Origin: a virus
Strand: one strand, 5' to 3'
IMG/VR virus record: IMGVR_UViG_3300010042_000001
Coordinates: 1 to 63,118 of that record
Length of the DNA: 63,118 nt
The notes under the pieces are model-generated. The model was given only the letters and a program-made list of their open reading frames with translations, ran no database searches and had not been told where the DNA came from. Position 1 is the first letter of the stretch; every line of letters starts with the position of its first letter. Positions 40,755 to 49,859 of this stretch are shown here, one piece after another. Position numbers and translations under genes: made by a program.

Positions 40755-41288
40755 TCAGTTGGCCAGGAGTGCTCGGTCCGCGTCCAGTTGCCGGCGCAGC
40801 AAGACTACTTCTGCGTCCCGCCGCCCAAGATCCGCTCGGAGTCCTGCGACCACTTCAACCCCTTCGACAATGTGCCGGTCGAAGGTTTCAAGTCGATCTG
40901 CGAGACCTCGGCAGGCAGCTTCGTTGGCTTGGGCCGTGGCACGGTAAGTGGCGGCTCTGCGGTCGGCTTCGACGCGCAGCCGCTCACTGCGGCCAAGCTC
41001 GCTGCGCAAAGCATCATCACGAGCAGGTTTCGACTGTTGGAATTCATGTACGGCTCCTTGGGTTGATTCGGCGTGTGCGACTTGCTTCTCCGAATTCTGG
41101 GTGACGGCCGAGGCATACGCGATGGCCGCCTTGGCTCGGTTGGCTTCGACCTCGGCGATCAAGGTGCGCCTGGCCAGTTGCTCGGTGTGCAGGCGCCAGG
41201 TCTGGGTGAGCACAGCGGCCAGCAGCACGAGCGCGAGGATCTGGAAACCATAGGCTTTGATTTTATCGAACAGCATGTCATACCTCAA
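40755..41288 (-). CDS. Rz: i-spanin (Rz-type, DUF2514-like)
   Basis: 177 residues. One N-terminal signal-anchor (IKAYGFQILALVLLAAVLTQ) followed by a periplasmic charged coiled coil that fits the DUF2514 type of inner-membrane spanin. It spans the periplasm together with the lipoprotein encoded inside it to fuse the membranes at lysis. About 18 kb from holin and lysozyme. Confidence 0.8.
   Translation of the reverse strand: MRYDMLFDKIKAYGFQILALVLLAAVLTQTWRLHTEQLARRTLIAEVEANRAKAAIAYASAVTQNSEKQVAHAESTQGAVHEFQQSKPARDDALRSELGRSERLRVEADRRAATYRATAQANEAACRGLADRLETFDRHIVEGVEVVAGLRADLGRRDAEVVLLRRQLDADRALLAN
40805..41047 (-). CDS. Rz1: o-spanin (Rz1-type lipoprotein), nested in Rz
   Basis: 80 residues in another frame within the Rz gene; AAGGAG lies 6 bases before the ATG at 41047. 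Lipobox LAAVSGC with the acylated cysteine at 24, then a proline-rich TVPRPKPTKLP stretch, as in Rz1. Fully embedded Rz/Rz1 is the lambda arrangement. Confidence 0.85.
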   Translation of the reverse strand: MNSNSRNLLVMMLCAASLAAVSGCASKPTAEPPLTVPRPKPTKLPAEVSQIDLKPSTGTLSKGLKWSQDSERILGGGTQK

Positions 41289-41502
41289 TGATTACATCGG
41301 TTAGCGCCGGGGCCTGCGCCTGAATAACCCCTGCTTGGAAATACACCTGGTCGTCCACGGCGGCATCGCCTCGTGCGGTATGCCGGCCGCCCTCCGGTGT
41401 CTCAATAGTGGCAACGCCACCGCTGTATTCCACCACGACCCCGACCAGCAGTGGCTCGTTCGGCAAGAGCTTGCGGAAACGGGTGAAAAAGTTGTTACTC
41501 AT
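41278..41502 (-). CDS. Small virion-region protein, unknown
   Basis: 74 residues. NEPLLVGVVVEYSGGVATIE, beta-rich, similar in type to small proteins that follow tail-tip genes. It overlaps the tail-tip gene by 8 bases and the spanin by 11. Function unknown. Confidence 0.6.
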   Translation of the reverse strand: MSNNFFTRFRKLLPNEPLLVGVVVEYSGGVATIETPEGGRHTARGDAAVDDQVYFQAGVIQAQAPALTDVIIEV

Positions 41503-43381
41503 GGACCTCTACCTCCAGGGTTTGCGTGATCACGTTGGCATCAGCGGCCACCGCCACGGAGCGAGAGAGCCCGATGCGGGTCACACCCTCGTCCACGTAG
41601 CGCACGAACCGGCCTGGCTTGATCACCCCTGTGCTTTCCAGGACCGGCAGTTTCAGGCCGACCGTCGCAATGCTACCCGTGTTTGCCAGTACCGGGATGC
41701 CGCGCTGCCGGGCTGCGATCTCGTGGGTCATGAGTGCGTCCACCACCATCTGGGCCGCCAGGTCGCCAGCGGTCCCGGCGCGCGTCACACGGCCCCGCAC
41801 ACCCACGCTCATGCCTTGCACGAACACGCGGTTGTAGCGCGGCCGGTAGGCCCAACGGATGCTCTCGCGCGAGGCCACGGCCGATGGCAGCTCGAAGTCC
41901 GGCACCACGTCGCCCCAATTCCACGGCGCCTCGGGGTAGTGGAGGTGAACCTGCAGCTCGTCGTCGGTGTTGTGGGGCTGCAGGTAGCCGCCTGCGCTGG
42001 CGGCCAGCGACTGCAGGGCCGTGATGTACGTCCCCTGGTGATTCCACACGCCGGCCGGCACGAGCCAGTCGTTGGGGTTCCACTGCAGATCCCAGCCGAT
42101 GCCCACGCCGTTGTCGGTCAGGATCTCGTTGCCGATCTGCTGCGCGTTGCGGTCGCCTGTGTTGAAAAAGCTCTTGATCGGCGAATAGGGGTCGGCCAGC
42201 AACGCGGACTTGCCCGTGCCGGTTATGGCCAGGGTGCCCTTCGCGAACTCACGGTCGCTGTCCACGAGCTGGATCAGCAGATTGAACTCTTCCCCGTTGA
42301 TCGTGGCGATGGCTTCGATGGGCTCCCCGAACGTGTTCCGGCGGACCAGAGGCAGTGCAGCGATGGGCGCCGTAGCCCTGAAATTCCAGGTGTACGAATC
42401 CCGGTCCAGGGTCAGGCCCATGCTGGTGCAAGGGATGTTGGCGCCGTTATCCGCGCGCACGAGGGACGAGGAATTGATCACGATATAGCTCTCCAGAACC
42501 GGAACGATGATGGTCTCGCCAGGTGGCGTGACGTGGCGTTCGCAGAAAAACACGAGGTCGGTGCTGCCCGTCCAGGGGTCTTTGAACACCAGGTTGGCGG
42601 GCACTACCGGCAGATAGCATGGGTCGACCTCGGGCGGCTGCACCCCGCCGATAACCGAACGACCTGGTGGCGGCGGGCGACCCTCTTCGTAGCGCAACCG
42701 CAGATATGTGTTCAGTTGTCGAGCCGAACCAGCGCGGTCACGGAAACTCTGCTGCAGAGGCACTGTCTCTTGAAACCGCTGGCGGCCGGCGGCCTGCACA
42801 AAACGGCCTTCCTGGAACCGCTGCACCACGGTGTGCATCAGGCGCTCGGCCTCTTGGAACCGTTGGCGATTCGCAGCCTGTACAGACCGACCCTCTTGGA
42901 ACGTCTGCCGGGTATACACCTGCAAGCCCTTGGCCTCTTGCCAGCTCTGGCCAGCGGTTGCGTGCAAACCACGGGTATCCTGCCAACGGGACGTGACCGC
43001 GCGCTGCAAAGGCGCGGCCTCCTGATATCGGTCGGCCACGGGCGCCCGCAGAAACGGCGCGTCTTCCCAGTGCTGCCCTACCGTCACCTGCAGCGGTTTT
43101 GCATCCTGCCAGCGCTGACGCACCTCGCCGACGAGAGAACGGTCCACGTTCACATCGTAGGCCGCGCGCACAGACCCCCGTAGGCCCGTCAGACGGCCCG
43201 TGGAGGTAAGGATCACCGCCAGCTTGACCCGAGCGGTGCCGCGCAGCCCTGTAAGCCGCCCTGACGCCGTTAGCGTGACGTCGGGGATAGCCGGCGGGCC
43301 GGACTCTTCGCCGAACACCAACGGTACGGGGTTGCCGGTTGTGTGCGGCGGTAGCCCAAAAACGAGATCGACTGACGCCAC
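41495..43381 (-). CDS. Tail-tip/hub protein with tandem 14-residue repeats
   Basis: 628 residues. A pair of 20-residue repeats (GRLTGLRG at 41-48 and 62-69) is followed by ten tandem 14-residue repeats, residues 89-228, pattern QR(W/F)QExxxLQxxxR. The C-terminal 380 residues resemble a tail hub (IEAIATINGEEFNLLIQ, RYNRVFVQGMSVGVRGRV). The repeats probably form a fibrous shaft; the assignment as a tail-tip protein rests on position. Confidence 0.65.
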   Translation of the reverse strand: MASVDLVFGLPPHTTGNPVPLVFGEESGPPAIPDVTLTASGRLTGLRGTARVKLAVILTSTGRLTGLRGSVRAAYDVNVDRSLVGEVRQRWQDAKPLQVTVGQHWEDAPFLRAPVADRYQEAAPLQRAVTSRWQDTRGLHATAGQSWQEAKGLQVYTRQTFQEGRSVQAANRQRFQEAERLMHTVVQRFQEGRFVQAAGRQRFQETVPLQQSFRDRAGSARQLNTYLRLRYEEGRPPPPGRSVIGGVQPPEVDPCYLPVVPANLVFKDPWTGSTDLVFFCERHVTPPGETIIVPVLESYIVINSSSLVRADNGANIPCTSMGLTLDRDSYTWNFRATAPIAALPLVRRNTFGEPIEAIATINGEEFNLLIQLVDSDREFAKGTLAITGTGKSALLADPYSPIKSFFNTGDRNAQQIGNEILTDNGVGIGWDLQWNPNDWLVPAGVWNHQGTYITALQSLAASAGGYLQPHNTDDELQVHLHYPEAPWNWGDVVPDFELPSAVASRESIRWAYRPRYNRVFVQGMSVGVRGRVTRAGTAGDLAAQMVVDALMTHEIAARQRGIPVLANTGSIATVGLKLPVLESTGVIKPGRFVRYVDEGVTRIGLSRSVAVAADANVITQTLEVEVHE

Positions 43382-43390
43382 GTGGGCCCC

Positions 43391-43801
43391 TTAGAAGAAT
43401 TGCAGCGGGCCGAGGATGATCAGGCCGCCAGCCTGCAGCGTGGGACTGGTCTCCCCTGGCTCAGTAGTGCCGCCTTCGATCTTCCAAGGGGCTGTGCCGA
43501 GGTCGTCGCTGACAATGCCGCTCGCCACGAGTTTGTCATCCGAACGTGACCAAACCGCGATCAGGGGTATGCCGTCCGTGAGAACCATGGGTACCGCGCT
43601 CGGGTCGGGATTCAAGAACGCCTCATAGCCGACGATGGTGGCACAGGGTTTATCCAGGGGGATCTCGACTTGCGGCGAGCCAGAAGGTGGGTCCGTGGTA
43701 TAGAAGCGGACCACCGAGGGCCCCGACGCTGCATCCGCGAAGGCGATGGTGGCGGCCATCTGCGCCACTGCCAAGTCGGCACCAATTGTGAAGTCGCTCA
43801 T
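43391..43801 (-). CDS. Tail-tip protein
   Basis: 136 residues, alanine- and proline-rich with beta character (VVRFYTTDPPSGSPQVEIPL). Sits between two tail-region genes, overlapping one by ATGA. Probably structural, but no direct family evidence. Confidence 0.6.
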   Translation of the reverse strand: MSDFTIGADLAVAQMAATIAFADAASGPSVVRFYTTDPPSGSPQVEIPLDKPCATIVGYEAFLNPDPSAVPMVLTDGIPLIAVWSRSDDKLVASGIVSDDLGTAPWKIEGGTTEPGETSPTLQAGGLIILGPLQFF

Positions 43802-44583
43802 GGCATCAGTTCCGCAGTGAGATTGTCAGAGGCCACCGCGCGTTTGTCGTGCGTGGGGTCGTAGGCGAGGACGGTGTATTTGTACGCCGGGTTCAGGTCT
43901 CGGAACTCGTAATAGCCCGCCCCGTTGGACCAAGTTTCTCGGATAGCCAAACCGTCTACGTCGCGCATGAGTCGAACTCGACGGTTAGCGACTGTCGTAT
44001 CCGGCGACCCATCCAAGTACGTGATTCCAGAAATGTAGCCTCCGCCGCCGTGAATGAAATCGGGGGACAGCACGGGGGTGTGATTTAGCGCCGATAGCGG
44101 CAAGAACACCGTAGGAGCAAAAAGCTCGCCCGACCCCGCGAGCCCGTGCACCAAAGCCGCCTGAGGCCCCGGTAAAACATCGTAGACACGTGTGACTGCA
44201 GACAGAGGATTAGCGCCCGCCAAAGGGAATGTTGTCCAGGGGCCAGATCCGCTATTAGCTGCCTCCAAGCGCAGAGCGCTGGGCGTGTACGACGATGAGG
44301 CTGAAAACCGAACACTTAGCTTGGCTACGTCCACGGCCGAACCAAGGGCGTACTGAATCCAGGGGTCTGGGTCTCCGTTGGTCGTGGCCCATTCCGTCGT
44401 GTCGTTTTTGTCGAAGGCAGCACTAGCGGGAAAGCCGACACTGAACACCGAGCTGGCCGAGGCAGTGCCTCCTACGGACAAGTCCGTCCCACCAGAGCTT
44501 AGGAGAGTTACCTCCCCCAGTTGTACGTAGTTGTTGCCTGCGCCAAGCCAGCAGCGCAACCGCCAATGCGTGTAAGCCGCCAT
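43798..44583 (-). CDS. Tail fibre protein with discoidin-like domain
   Basis: 261 residues from the ATG at 44583 (GGAGGT 4 bases upstream). ASSVFSVGFPASAAFDKNDT, then W and a VDVAKLSVRFS stretch, read as an F5/8 type C (discoidin) beta-sandwich that binds carbohydrate. The C-terminal part (RRVRLMRDVDGLAIRE, NGAGYYEFRDLNP) resembles a carboxypeptidase regulatory-like domain. Probable receptor-binding role. Confidence 0.7.
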   Translation of the reverse strand: MAAYTHWRLRCWLGAGNNYVQLGEVTLLSSGGTDLSVGGTASASSVFSVGFPASAAFDKNDTTEWATTNGDPDPWIQYALGSAVDVAKLSVRFSASSSYTPSALRLEAANSGSGPWTTFPLAGANPLSAVTRVYDVLPGPQAALVHGLAGSGELFAPTVFLPLSALNHTPVLSPDFIHGGGGYISGITYLDGSPDTTVANRRVRLMRDVDGLAIRETWSNGAGYYEFRDLNPAYKYTVLAYDPTHDKRAVASDNLTAELMP

Positions 44584-44585
44584 GC

Positions 44586-45779
44586 TTACCTCCAAGGGCC
44601 GGTGATATCCATCCAGCAGTGCCCGGATACCGAAGGGGCTTCGTTAAGTGCAATAGCCTGCCGCACAGACACCAAAACCCTGCCGTCAACCGTCATGCGC
44701 GTGCCGCGAGGAAAGCTGGCCCCGCCACCAGACAACGGCACGTAGAAAATGCCAGGGAACGAACCGCGCAGCAACGTGTTCACGGTCTGGATCGCCACGC
44801 CTTCGGTGGCGTGGATTCGGGACAGGCGCAACTTACCGTCGATAGTTGGAAACGCGCCCCAGTAGGTGTCTACCCCTGAGATCGCGCCCTGAGAACCAGA
44901 CAGAGGAATACCCCAAGACTGGATAGCGACGCCAAGACCCGTGTACGAGCGCAACAGCCTCGCTCCAGCTTGGCTGTTACCACCTTGCTGCCCCAGTCCC
45001 ACGCTACCGTAGGACTGGGCTGCGTTGTTGGTGGCCGCAATCCACACCGCATAGGGGTCGATGCTGCGATAGGAGATCAAGTCACCGAAGTAGTAGGTGG
45101 GCTGGGCCTGCACCGTGTTCGCGGCCCCGTATCCTGGAGTTGGGCAAAAGTACAAGCCCCGCGTGTCCCCGAACAAATCCCAGGTGTTGGCGGTGCTGTT
45201 GGCTACCGTGGACTTGACCCAGAAAGGGGTAGCCATGTCTGCCACCGTGGGAGCCGGATTGGTGCCCGTGCCAAAGGCCGACATTGTTTCGTACATTCGC
45301 ACCGTGGCGGTGGTGGTGCCGGTGTCTGTCACCTGCAGGAACGCGCCCACCGTGGCGGGGTCCGTGCTGCGGTAGCACGCGATGTTGGTGCTGCTGTAGG
45401 TCTTTTCCCAGTACGGGATGGGGGCCTGCTTGATCGTGATCGTGCCGGCCGCCGTGCCATCCGCAAGGGCCGTCGCCCAAGAGATCGTAGTGGCAGTGGC
45501 CGCCGTGATCTTCTGCTCTCCGTTCAGGTTCACATAGCCGCCTGTGACGCCGGCCACGAGTTGCACCGAACTGACCAGGTTCAGGTTCTTGACGTCCGAG
45601 GCCACAGTGGCGGTGGCGACACCACCGGCCACAACGATGGTACACGAGCGAGACCCAAAGCCGTTGATCAAACAGGCGTCAAACAGTGCAATGCACGCAC
45701 CCGCAACACCATTCAGAACCGGCGCACCGGGCATGTCGTCGCGGAAAATTTTTACCGAGGTATCTACTGGGGAAACCAT
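44586..45779 (-). CDS. Tail fibre/tip structural protein
   Basis: 397 residues, threonine- and glycine-rich, beta-rich throughout (TATVASDVKNLNLVSSVQLV; TTISWATALADGTAAGTITI). Adjacent to the discoidin-like protein. No enzyme motif. Probable host-recognition component. Confidence 0.65.
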   Translation of the reverse strand: MVSPVDTSVKIFRDDMPGAPVLNGVAGACIALFDACLINGFGSRSCTIVVAGGVATATVASDVKNLNLVSSVQLVAGVTGGYVNLNGEQKITAATATTISWATALADGTAAGTITIKQAPIPYWEKTYSSTNIACYRSTDPATVGAFLQVTDTGTTTATVRMYETMSAFGTGTNPAPTVADMATPFWVKSTVANSTANTWDLFGDTRGLYFCPTPGYGAANTVQAQPTYYFGDLISYRSIDPYAVWIAATNNAAQSYGSVGLGQQGGNSQAGARLLRSYTGLGVAIQSWGIPLSGSQGAISGVDTYWGAFPTIDGKLRLSRIHATEGVAIQTVNTLLRGSFPGIFYVPLSGGGASFPRGTRMTVDGRVLVSVRQAIALNEAPSVSGHCWMDITGPWR

Positions 45780-45796
45780 GATGCTGTCCTTTCTGT

Positions 45797-47695
45797 TTAT
45801 GGGGTGGTTGGCTCGCGGTCCACGCTGCCGCGACCGATAACCTCGTAGTCGTAATCAATGCCGCCGGGGGGCCCCATCTGCACCGTGCGGATCTGTGCGA
45901 ACGCGGCCATGGCGCCCTCGAAGTGGATGAACTGCACGTTGCCCGGAATCCAGCCAGCGCCCCAGCCGTTCTCGCGGATCGTGAAGTATGGGGTAGTTCC
46001 GCCTGGCACCAGGGGGTTGATCGGCGAGAAATCCGCGTTGATCGTACCCGAACCGATGTTGCCCACGAACTCGCCGATGCAGTCGAACGAGCTGCTGCTG
46101 GTAAAGCGCAAGGCAAACCGCTGGGTCAGCGTGCCTGCGTTGTTGACCTCAATGGGGTACAGGGCCGCGTTGTAGTTCGCCAGGGCGGGGTCTCCAACGA
46201 TGCCGTTGGCCCACTGGAGGTTCCAGGTCTGCTGATCCCACATGGCCGACACGCGCGCTTTCATGTCGCCGATCAGGAGCGCGCTGCTGACCACAGAGCC
46301 GATTGGGAAGTCGTGCGCAAGCTGGCCGACGATCTTGATCGTGCCGTCGATTTGCACGTCAGCAATGCGGACCATCTGCTCTTTGCGGAACTCGATGCGC
46401 GCCGGCTGATCCCAGCCCGTCACGTCCACGATGGTGACAAAGCCGGTATCCAGGTTGACCGTGTAGCCGCTGGTGATTACCACGTCGTCGTCGCCGAAGA
46501 TCCGCACGCGCGAAAGGCGGTCCGTGCCGGTGTCGATGGTCTGCCCGTTGGAGTACGTGGCTTCGGACATGGTGGTCACGTTACCGAGTACCATCTGGCC
46601 GCCATTGCGAAATATCGGCACTCGGCCATCGGCAGGCAAACGCACCGGGTCCAGGCCCAGGATCTCAGCCTCCACGGGGAGGTAGAAGTAGGACACGCTG
46701 TTGTAGCGCAGCGTGGTAGGGTCCACCGGCCAGGGGCGCCAGATTTTCAGCGCCTCGACCGCACCGACGTCGGCCGCGTTGTACCACCATTCCAGTTTCT
46801 GCGCGGCAGTGAGCGACGAGTCGAGCACGAAATCCCCGAACTGCAAGTTGACCACGCCGGTGAGAAAATCCACCTTGCCCAGCAGGTGCGTGCCCACGAG
46901 GTCTCCATCGTTGTCGGCCGTGGCTGTGAGCGCGTTGCCTTGGGTGTCGGTGAGCACCATCACGAAGCCGCCAGGGGCCAGAGGGGCGCTCTGCGTACGC
47001 ATCATGATGGTGGCCGTCTTCCACTTCTGGCGCGTGGTCCACAGGCTGTCCAGGGTGAACGAGTCAGGGCTACCGGAAACAACCCAGTCGTACATTTGCG
47101 CGATGCCGGATGCGTAGTCAATGTTCCCCGAGGCGATACCGGCCACCGAGTCCGTGCGGTCGCGGTAGATGACGCCCTCGAAGTCGCGGTAGACATGACC
47201 CATCCAGGTGAATTGCACGCTGCCAGGGACGATGTAATCCGAGGTCAGAGGGCACAGGTCGATGCTGAGAATGTCGGGTGTGAAGGTCTGTGTGTGCGCC
47301 GTCTCCGGTTCGACACCCGTGTTGTAGAAAACGTAAATGCTGCCACCGGCCAGAGTCTCGCTCTCGATCTTGGCCGAGCTGTAAACCCCACCTTTTTGGC
47401 TGTCGCTGCCGCCACCGCCAGAGCTGCCGCCCCCTGTGAGTTCCGCGAAGATCGCGGCGTCCTCGTAGTCGCTGTTGTAGCTGTCCGTTTTCGCGTCGTT
47501 CTGCACCACGCGCACAGAGAGCGTCTTGGCGACGTAGTTCACCACACCCATCCAGGGGCCGAAGGTGCCGGCCCCGTTGTCCAGCAGCTCGTGGCCCACC
47601 AGGTCTTGTGTGCGGCTTTCCGTGCTCATGGCCGTGTTGTGGCGGGCGATGTTACCGAGCGTGCTGTACGCCTGGTTTGTGATCGTGTATGGCAT
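45797..47695 (-). CDS. Tail structural protein
   Basis: 632 residues, beta-rich and acidic, with a Gly/Ser-rich linker near residue 90 (GGGSSGGGGSD). No membrane segment or enzyme motif. Located after the distal-tail genes, so probably a tail-tip or fibre-associated protein. Confidence 0.65.
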   Translation of the reverse strand: MPYTITNQAYSTLGNIARHNTAMSTESRTQDLVGHELLDNGAGTFGPWMGVVNYVAKTLSVRVVQNDAKTDSYNSDYEDAAIFAELTGGGSSGGGGSDSQKGGVYSSAKIESETLAGGSIYVFYNTGVEPETAHTQTFTPDILSIDLCPLTSDYIVPGSVQFTWMGHVYRDFEGVIYRDRTDSVAGIASGNIDYASGIAQMYDWVVSGSPDSFTLDSLWTTRQKWKTATIMMRTQSAPLAPGGFVMVLTDTQGNALTATADNDGDLVGTHLLGKVDFLTGVVNLQFGDFVLDSSLTAAQKLEWWYNAADVGAVEALKIWRPWPVDPTTLRYNSVSYFYLPVEAEILGLDPVRLPADGRVPIFRNGGQMVLGNVTTMSEATYSNGQTIDTGTDRLSRVRIFGDDDVVITSGYTVNLDTGFVTIVDVTGWDQPARIEFRKEQMVRIADVQIDGTIKIVGQLAHDFPIGSVVSSALLIGDMKARVSAMWDQQTWNLQWANGIVGDPALANYNAALYPIEVNNAGTLTQRFALRFTSSSSFDCIGEFVGNIGSGTINADFSPINPLVPGGTTPYFTIRENGWGAGWIPGNVQFIHFEGAMAAFAQIRTVQMGPPGGIDYDYEVIGRGSVDREPTTP

Positions 47696-47711
47696 CGTTG
47701 GTCCTTTTCAA

Positions 47712-49448
47712 TCAGTAATCGGCGTGCAGGGCCGTGCCGCCAGGGAAAGTGTTGCTCAGGAAATTCCAACCACTGTTGGTTGTCGTAGCGGGCGGTGGTT
47801 CAGAAACAGTAGACGTTGTGATCTCGTCCGGCGTAAAGACCCCCGACGATCCGTGGTAAGCCGGGTTTTTCTGGTTGTTCGTGCCCGCTGTGCTGCCTGC
47901 TGTGTTGTTCGTGAACCGGGACGTGACCCAACGGACGGCCACTGTGCCAGGGGTCGCTTGCTCAGCGAGGCTGACGCTCACAAAGCCCCCGCTGTCGGGC
48001 GTGAGGCCCGAGAAGGTTTCGATCTCTGCCTCGGCCCAGTCGAACTCAATGTTGAACTCCGCACCTGGGTCGGGGAAAGCCGTGGGCCGAATGCGGAACC
48101 GGCCCGAGTGGTAGATGATCGTGCCCGTGGCATCGCCGGTAAAACCCCCCGTGCCGTTGTCCGTCGCGGTCTTGGTAACACCACCCGACAACCAGGTAAC
48201 GACCAGGGAGCCGATGATCACAAAATCGTGATCGAGAACGATCTCAAACTCCGGCTTGCGGAAACCAGATACCGAGCCCGAGCGGTTGGTGTACGCCACC
48301 TTTTCACCCCACTGCAGAATGATTTCACTGCCGACGTCCGGCATTTCCTGGAGCGTGATCGAGACGCTACCGGTGGTGTAGACCACTTGGCCCGCGCCTG
48401 CGCCAGTGAACGCGCCGTTGCCATCGTCCCAAACGGTGTACCAGTTGCCCAGTGCCATGTAGCTGATCGCCACCGTGCCGGGGGCCGGGAAGGGACGCAG
48501 CATGTCGGTATACGAGCTACGGCGGTTCTCCTGTCCGATCTTGATGCGATGGGTGTGGGGCGACTGGCCCACCTCGACTTGACGCGGCGCCGTGGCGAGC
48601 ACCAGATTACGTACCGAGGCAGGCCGTTGGTCCAGTGCTACCGACTCCGTGCGTGCACTGGGCACGAGTTGGCTGTACACCGATTCGACTTTGATAGCCG
48701 CCTCGCCAATCTCACCGGCCACGGTCAACCGCGTGGCACCAAAATACTGTGCTGCGTCGGCCACGGTTGTGTCCCGCACGATGGTCTTGGTTACGTCCCG
48801 CGTGTAGATTCTGCTCGGTGGGCTACCGGGGAAATTCTGCGTCAAGCGGTCGCTCAGGTCACACACGATCACATCGGCTTGATAGTCCACAAAGCCGCCA
48901 CTCACGGACATGGTGAACGTGCGGGTCTCGGTCACTGCGCGTGTGATGCGGACGTACTGCCTGCGTTCTGTGCCGGTCCCCTCTTGGTAGATCAGGCACA
49001 ACGTGCGACCGATAGCCGGTGCAGCAGACCCGACCCGCTGGAACAACTGGATTTGCGCCATGCCCACGACGTGATTTTCCAGCAGGTAACCGCTCCATTC
49101 CGACGCCTGGATCAGGTAGCTTTCGATGGCGTTCGCGATCTCCGTGCGCCTCGCAAAATCGCTGACCTTGGCAAGTGTGATCGCCACGTTGTCGTCGTTT
49201 GGCGGCTTGGACACGATGATGTTCGCGCCCATGAAAGTGGCTGTGTTGTTCGTGCGAACAGCGAGGAAAGTCTGGCGGATCGACACGTCACCGTTGGATC
49301 GGTCCAGCTCGCTGATATCGTTGAAAACACCGTTGCTGCCGCCATCCGGGATGATGTTGCCCGAGGGCCCGCCACCGCCATTGTCCTCGTCGTCCATGAC
49401 CACGGACGCCAGCAGGATCACATCACCTTGCAAGATTGGGTCTGCCAT
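47712..49448 (-). CDS. Tail structural protein
   Basis: 578 residues, beta-rich with repeated VSISLQEM and VVYTTGSVSITLQ-like segments and an N-terminal helix. Shares style with the 45797 protein, possibly after duplication. Placed in the tail-tip cluster by position. Confidence 0.65.
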   Translation of the reverse strand: MADPILQGDVILLASVVMDDEDNGGGGPSGNIIPDGGSNGVFNDISELDRSNGDVSIRQTFLAVRTNNTATFMGANIIVSKPPNDDNVAITLAKVSDFARRTEIANAIESYLIQASEWSGYLLENHVVGMAQIQLFQRVGSAAPAIGRTLCLIYQEGTGTERRQYVRITRAVTETRTFTMSVSGGFVDYQADVIVCDLSDRLTQNFPGSPPSRIYTRDVTKTIVRDTTVADAAQYFGATRLTVAGEIGEAAIKVESVYSQLVPSARTESVALDQRPASVRNLVLATAPRQVEVGQSPHTHRIKIGQENRRSSYTDMLRPFPAPGTVAISYMALGNWYTVWDDGNGAFTGAGAGQVVYTTGSVSITLQEMPDVGSEIILQWGEKVAYTNRSGSVSGFRKPEFEIVLDHDFVIIGSLVVTWLSGGVTKTATDNGTGGFTGDATGTIIYHSGRFRIRPTAFPDPGAEFNIEFDWAEAEIETFSGLTPDSGGFVSVSLAEQATPGTVAVRWVTSRFTNNTAGSTAGTNNQKNPAYHGSSGVFTPDEITTSTVSEPPPATTTNSGWNFLSNTFPGGTALHADY

Positions 49449-49451
49449 TTT

Positions 49452-49859
49452 TTATACCTCAAGAAAACGAAACACACACAAGAAAAAATCGGTATCCACA
49501 ACATCGTTGAAGTGGACCACGGGCGTCGCCTCGAAACCTCCACCGTCGCCGCTGTGGCGAAAAATCACCTGGTAGTCCTCGCCGTGGATATTGAGGGTCA
49601 TGAGCTTGCCTGGCACTGCGGCCCAGAGCTTGACTGCTTCAACCAGGTCACTGGTCATCCACGTGTCCTCGTTCTCTGGCTGCAGTGTTATCTCACGGCC
49701 CTTGATCTTGGCGCCGATATGTACGATGGGCGCACCGGTCAAGCCAAACTCCACCGTCTGCCGTACAGGACTCCAGTTGTTCCGGTCTACCCACATCAGG
49801 TCTCGGTGCAGACTGATCGTGTCCGTTCCATCGGTAAGTGTGATCGTTGGCGTGGGCAT
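49452..49859 (-). CDS. Minor tail protein, tape-measure neighbour
   Basis: 135 residues, beta-rich (TVEFGLTGAPIVHIGAKIKG; GEDYQVIFRHSGDGGGFEAT). Starts one base after the tape measure stop, in the place where many siphophages have a small distal tail or connector protein. Exact family unassigned. Confidence 0.65.
   Translation of the reverse strand: MPTPTITLTDGTDTISLHRDLMWVDRNNWSPVRQTVEFGLTGAPIVHIGAKIKGREITLQPENEDTWMTSDLVEAVKLWAAVPGKLMTLNIHGEDYQVIFRHSGDGGGFEATPVVHFNDVVDTDFFLCVFRFLEV

Noticed and set aside
42677-43117. Diversity-generating retroelement target
   Set aside because: No reverse transcriptase or template repeat is present in the window; the repeats are within one gene and regular.
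45923-47788. Long plus-strand open frame opposite the tail genes
   Set aside because: It is a GC-driven shadow of the minus-strand tail genes, without a ribosome-binding site. The same holds for the long antisense frames 47565-50009 (plus), 34533-36002 (minus) and 10249-11268 (plus).
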